The translations under genes and the position numbers were made by a program. Below, piece after piece: positions 3,077 through 5,891 of a stretch of DNA of 5,891 nt (its first letter is position 1; every line of letters starts with the position of its first letter). The DNA lies in the NCBI GenBank assembly GCA_009778415.1, contig WRJV01000174.1:1-5891 (forward strand), given 5' to 3'. Source of the stretch: Clostridiales bacterium. GTDB lineage: Bacteria > Bacillota > Clostridia > Peptostreptococcales > Anaerovoracaceae. The notes beneath the pieces were generated by a model. That model saw only the letters and a list, made by a program, of their open reading frames with translations. It made no database searches and was not told the origin of the DNA.

Positions 3077-5891
3077 TTACCTTGGCATTTCTTCGTAGCC
3101 ATGCACTGCCAGCCTGACATACTTGGTAGCCCAGTGGCTAGGCAGAACGTCGGAAAACGAAACGCTGATGTTCTGCCACATAGCGTCAACCGGCTCTCCC
3201 CCAAGCAGATAGCGGATCAGTGCAGCCACTGCCTCGTTTCGGGTAGTGTTTCCATCAGGCTTGAAAGTCCCGTCAGTGTAGCCGGTGAAGATTCCGGCTT
3301 TTGCCGCTTTTAGTATGGCATCGGCATGCAAATGGCCGTCAATGTCGCTGAAAGCGTTGATTGCAGCTTCCGACAGTTTCTCAGCCTTAACGAACATGTC
3401 AGCCATCTCGGCCCTAGTGAGCGGATCCGCAGGCCTGAAACTGCCGTTCTGATCAGCCTCAATGATGCCTGCTTCTTTTGCCCATTCGATAGCGTCAAAG
3501 GACCACCTGGACGGTGCCACGTCGTTGAAAGTTGGAGCACTGCTGTCTGCTGCAAGCGTTGCCTCGCTGTTGTTGATCCTGAAAAGAATGGCAACGAACT
3601 GCTCACGGGTGATGAGGCTGTCGCCTCGGAAAGTGTTGTCTTCAAAGCCCTGAATGAAAGCCGGGAACGACAACAGGTCAGCAAGCGGCACTTCCTGCTT
3701 AACAATGGCAACCTCGCTGCCACCGCTGCCACCGCCGACGCCAATGCCGCCACCACCTTCTACAGGTGCTGTGCTGCCTGCAATCGTGACGCTTGCCAAT
3801 GCACTGGCAAACGCGCTCGGCGTGGCTCTGAAACGTACGCTGTAGGTGCCTGCAGGCAGCCCGGTTAGTTCTTTGCCAGCTATCGCAGTCCATGTGCTTG
3901 CGCCGCCCGCTTTATACTCCATTGTTTCGTCAACGCCTGTGATTTTTCCATTGCTGCTGCCACCCGTGGTGTCAACCTTGCCCAAAGCAGGCGCAGCAGG
4001 GCGGGCCGGCAACGCCAAAGTTTGTGGATCGCTGTCAGAAGTGTTATCTGACGCAACACCGATTTTGACAATGTTGATCGCCGTGCCAAGCCATGTTGCC
4101 TCTATGGCTATGTTGCCGTTTAAATCTGCCGTTTTTGCTGCTCCGTTCACGGAATAAGCAGCATTGCTTGCTAGTCCTGTGAGGCATTCGCTGGTAAAAT
4201 CGACGCTTGCACTGGGTGTGCTTTCATGCAAAACGTCTGGCACTGCATCGCGCGTGTACGCGAACATGGCGATGTCGCTGTATGCGTCGTCAATACAGGC
4301 GACTGCTTTCAGCATGGTAGTGTCAGAAAGAGTTATCGCTTCGTTATACAATAGGCCAGTAATGTCTGCCGGATCACTGCCGTCCACGGTGTAGTAGATC
4401 GATGCGCCGTCGGTTGCGCAGTACAGGCTGATAGTCAATTCACCGGTAAAGCTCGTGCCAGAATCCGGGCTGGCAGTTGGCACAAGTATTTCCGGAGCTT
4501 TCGCCTGCTCGGTAGCAGCAAAATCGACTCTAAAAATGAACATGTTGCCCGGAGCGTCGCCGCCGATGACAGTTCCTTGCTGTGAGGGTGTTCCCGCGTT
4601 CACTGAAGTTTCCACTCCCTCAACGAATTTGTAATTGCTGTCTGCGGCAAGCGTTATGGTCGCGCTGTATGCGACTCCAAAGTCGAAAGACGAAGCAACG
4701 CTGGGATTCCAATCAACCGATTCGACGGCATACCCGTTGTCTGGCGTGTACAGATCGCTGGCGCCGAAAGGCCAGCCTCCGGCCACTGGGTCGGCCAGGC
4801 CAGTTATGGTAATGGTTGAGATGCTTTCTATAACACTCGGGTCTTTGGGAGTGTAAGGCAGTATGCTGCCTTCTGGCATCAGTTTTCGAGGTATGGTTTC
4901 GTCGTATCCCAGCACTCCGTGATGGTTCCCGCCCCAGCTCCATAAGCTGCCGTCTGTTTTGATCACAAAAGTGTTGTGGTACGCAGTTGCAACAGAGGCT
5001 ACGTCATCCATGATTCTAATAAAGGACGATCGTATGGCGCCATTTTCTTTGCCGTCGCCAACCGGGCCAGCGCCACATACCCACAGGCTGTCGTCATTTT
5101 TTAGAACCAGTGTGCGAAGCCCGCCGGATGTCACGTAAGCCACGCCGCCATCCATAACCTTGACTGGCGAAAGGCGCCCCCTCGTCGTGCCGTCGCCCAC
5201 TTGGCCGTAGCCGTTGTCTCCCCAGACCCAAAGGCTCCCGTCAGTCATCAGAGCTTGAGTGCGGTTGGCGCTTGCTGCTATGCTGGCGACGCCGCTTTCG
5301 ATAATTTTCAATGGGGCCTCCCGATGTACGGTTGTGCCGTCGCCCAGCTGCCCTGAGTAGTTGTACCCCCATGTCCACAGGCTCCCGTCGGTTTTTATCA
5401 CTACCGTGTGGAGGTACCCGGCAGCTACATCAGCCACGTCATCCATGATTTTTATCGGAATCCTTCTATTGGTTTTAGTGCCGTCGCCCAGCTGCCCTTG
5501 AATGTTGTCCCCCCATGCCCAGAGGCTGTTGTCGGATTTGATGGCTAGCGAATGGTAGCTTCCGCAAGCCAACTTTTTCACATCGTCCAAGACCCTCACA
5601 GGTGTCACGCAGTTAATGGTAGAGTTGTTGCCAACCTGCCCATACGTGTTGTAACCCCAAGCCCAGAGGCTGCCGTCTGCCTGCACAGCCAGCGTGTGGC
5701 TGGACCCTCCATCCATGTCCACCACGTTGTCCAAGACTTTTTGCGGTTTTGAGCGGTCTTTACTAGTGCCGTCGCCCAGCTGCCCTTGGGTGTTGTTCCC
5801 CCAAATCCAGAGGCTGCCGTCTTCTTTCAGCGCCATTGCGTGGCCGTCTCCCGCAGCCATCCTTTTCACTCCGTCAATATCCACAAGCGAC
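3077..5891 (-). CDS. RCC1-repeat and SLH-domain cell-surface protein (N-terminus beyond window)
   Basis: At least 935 residues are visible, counting from the GTG codon at 5884. The frame stays open to the edge and that codon falls inside an RCC1 repeat, so it is an internal Val and the true start, with any signal peptide, lies outside. Residues 1-345 hold seven RCC1-type repeats with the core SLWxWGxN(xxGQLGDG). Residues 358-455 resemble a beta-sandwich repeat of Gram-positive surface proteins. Residues 462-545 fit the chitobiase/beta-hexosaminidase C-terminal-type domain (IYYTVDGSDP at 496-505). Residues 628-703 form another surface repeat (GKITGVDETMEYK, then LPAGTYSVRFRAT). A Gly-rich hinge (709-723) leads to SLH repeats at 731-935, with TREQ (759-762), TRAE (823-826) and TRNE (881-884) motifs. 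SLH repeats bind pyruvylated secondary cell-wall polymers, so the propeller is displayed outside the cell, perhaps for binding proteins or glycans. No catalytic motif is seen. The gene is convergent with the toxin module and unrelated to it by strand. Confidence 0.85.
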   Translation of the reverse strand, partial: SLVDIDGVKRMAAGDGHAMALKEDGSLWIWGNNTQGQLGDGTSKDRSKPQKVLDNVVDMDGGSSHTLAVQADGSLWAWGYNTYGQVGNNSTINCVTPVRVLDDVKKLACGSYHSLAIKSDNSLWAWGDNIQGQLGDGTKTNRRIPIKIMDDVADVAAGYLHTVVIKTDGSLWTWGYNYSGQLGDGTTVHREAPLKIIESGVASIAASANRTQALMTDGSLWVWGDNGYGQVGDGTTRGRLSPVKVMDGGVAYVTSGGLRTLVLKNDDSLWVCGAGPVGDGKENGAIRSSFIRIMDDVASVATAYHNTFVIKTDGSLWSWGGNHHGVLGYDETIPRKLMPEGSILPYTPKDPSVIESISTITITGLADPVAGGWPFGASDLYTPDNGYAVESVDWNPSVASSFDFGVAYSATITLAADSNYKFVEGVETSVNAGTPSQQGTVIGGDAPGNMFIFRVDFAATEQAKAPEILVPTASPDSGTSFTGELTISLYCATDGASIYYTVDGSDPADITGLLYNEAITLSDTTMLKAVACIDDAYSDIAMFAYTRDAVPDVLHESTPSASVDFTSECLTGLASNAAYSVNGAAKTADLNGNIAIEATWLGTAINIVKIGVASDNTSDSDPQTLALPARPAAPALGKVDTTGGSSNGKITGVDETMEYKAGGASTWTAIAGKELTGLPAGTYSVRFRATPSAFASALASVTIAGSTAPVEGGGGIGVGGGSGGSEVAIVKQEVPLADLLSFPAFIQGFEDNTFRGDSLITREQFVAILFRINNSEATLAADSSAPTFNDVAPSRWSFDAIEWAKEAGIIEADQNGSFRPADPLTRAEMADMFVKAEKLSEAAINAFSDIDGHLHADAILKAAKAGIFTGYTDGTFKPDGNTTRNEAVAALIRYLLGGEPVDAMWQNISVSFSDVLPSHWATKYVRLAVHGYEEMPR
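4850..5891 (-). repeat. Seven tandem RCC1-coding units of about 144 bp
   Basis: The SLWxWG core recurs at residues 23, 71, 119, 167, 216, 265 and 312, giving spacings of 48, 48, 48, 49, 49 and 47 codons. At DNA level parts of the units are almost identical. A 25-base stretch at 5764-5788 recurs exactly at 5476-5500, 288 bases away (two units), and its 21-base core recurs at 5334-5354, three units from the first copy. Unit six is degenerate (WVCG replaces WxWG and the GQLGDG loop is shortened), and unit seven has lost the GDG loop. Confidence 0.85.

Noticed and set aside
3326..3868. 180-aa plus-strand frame opposite the SLH region
   Set aside because: The opposite strand encodes conserved SLH and Gly-rich hinge sequence. 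The plus-strand product shows no family signature or credible ribosome site.
5882..5884. GTG at the right edge as the true start of the surface protein
   Set aside because: The frame continues open to base 5891 and the codon lies within an RCC1 repeat, where Val or another hydrophobic residue is expected. No signal peptide follows.

Overview
The window looks like chromosomal DNA from an anaerobic Gram-positive bacterium. Clostridia (Bacillota) is my first guess and Coriobacteriia (Actinomycetota) the second. This rests on a DUF5685 protein, a DUF3990 toxin paired with an XRE-type protein, an S-layer-homology (SLH) surface protein, strong purine-rich ribosome sites and a near-consensus sigma-A promoter. 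Base composition is moderate, roughly half G+C by eye. No rRNA, tRNA, CRISPR array, transposase or integrase is visible.

Left region (1-1624, + strand): this appears to be the distal part of an operon that begins outside the window. The first 38 bases are a 9-base tandem repeat that reads, in one frame, as the C-terminus of a Cys-Asp peptide (CDCCDCCDC pattern) ending in TGA. Fifteen bases later starts a DUF5685-family protein of 297 aa. It overlaps by 16 bases a 230-aa protein that carries a complete SPASM-type cysteine pattern but no radical-SAM core. A Cys-rich peptide beside a SPASM protein suggests a peptide-modification or metal-handling cassette. This is the most novel candidate here, but the key upstream part is missing.

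Middle region (1625-3040, + strand): a compact two-gene module. A strong extended -10 promoter has a perfect 9-bp inverted repeat filling its spacer. It drives a DUF3990 protein (ADP-ribosyltransferase-like fold, probable toxin) and, overlapping it by 47 bases with a GTG start, a protein with a C-terminal XRE-type helix-turn-helix, the likely antitoxin and autorepressor. An 11-bp hairpin follows.

Right region (3077-5891, - strand): one long gene runs off the right edge. It encodes a cell-surface protein with at least seven RCC1-type propeller repeats, a beta-sandwich-like domain, a chitobiase/beta-hexosaminidase C-terminal-type domain, a further repeat domain, a Gly-rich hinge and C-terminal SLH repeats for cell-wall attachment. 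It converges on the toxin module, and the hairpin between them has a U-rich tail only on the minus strand.
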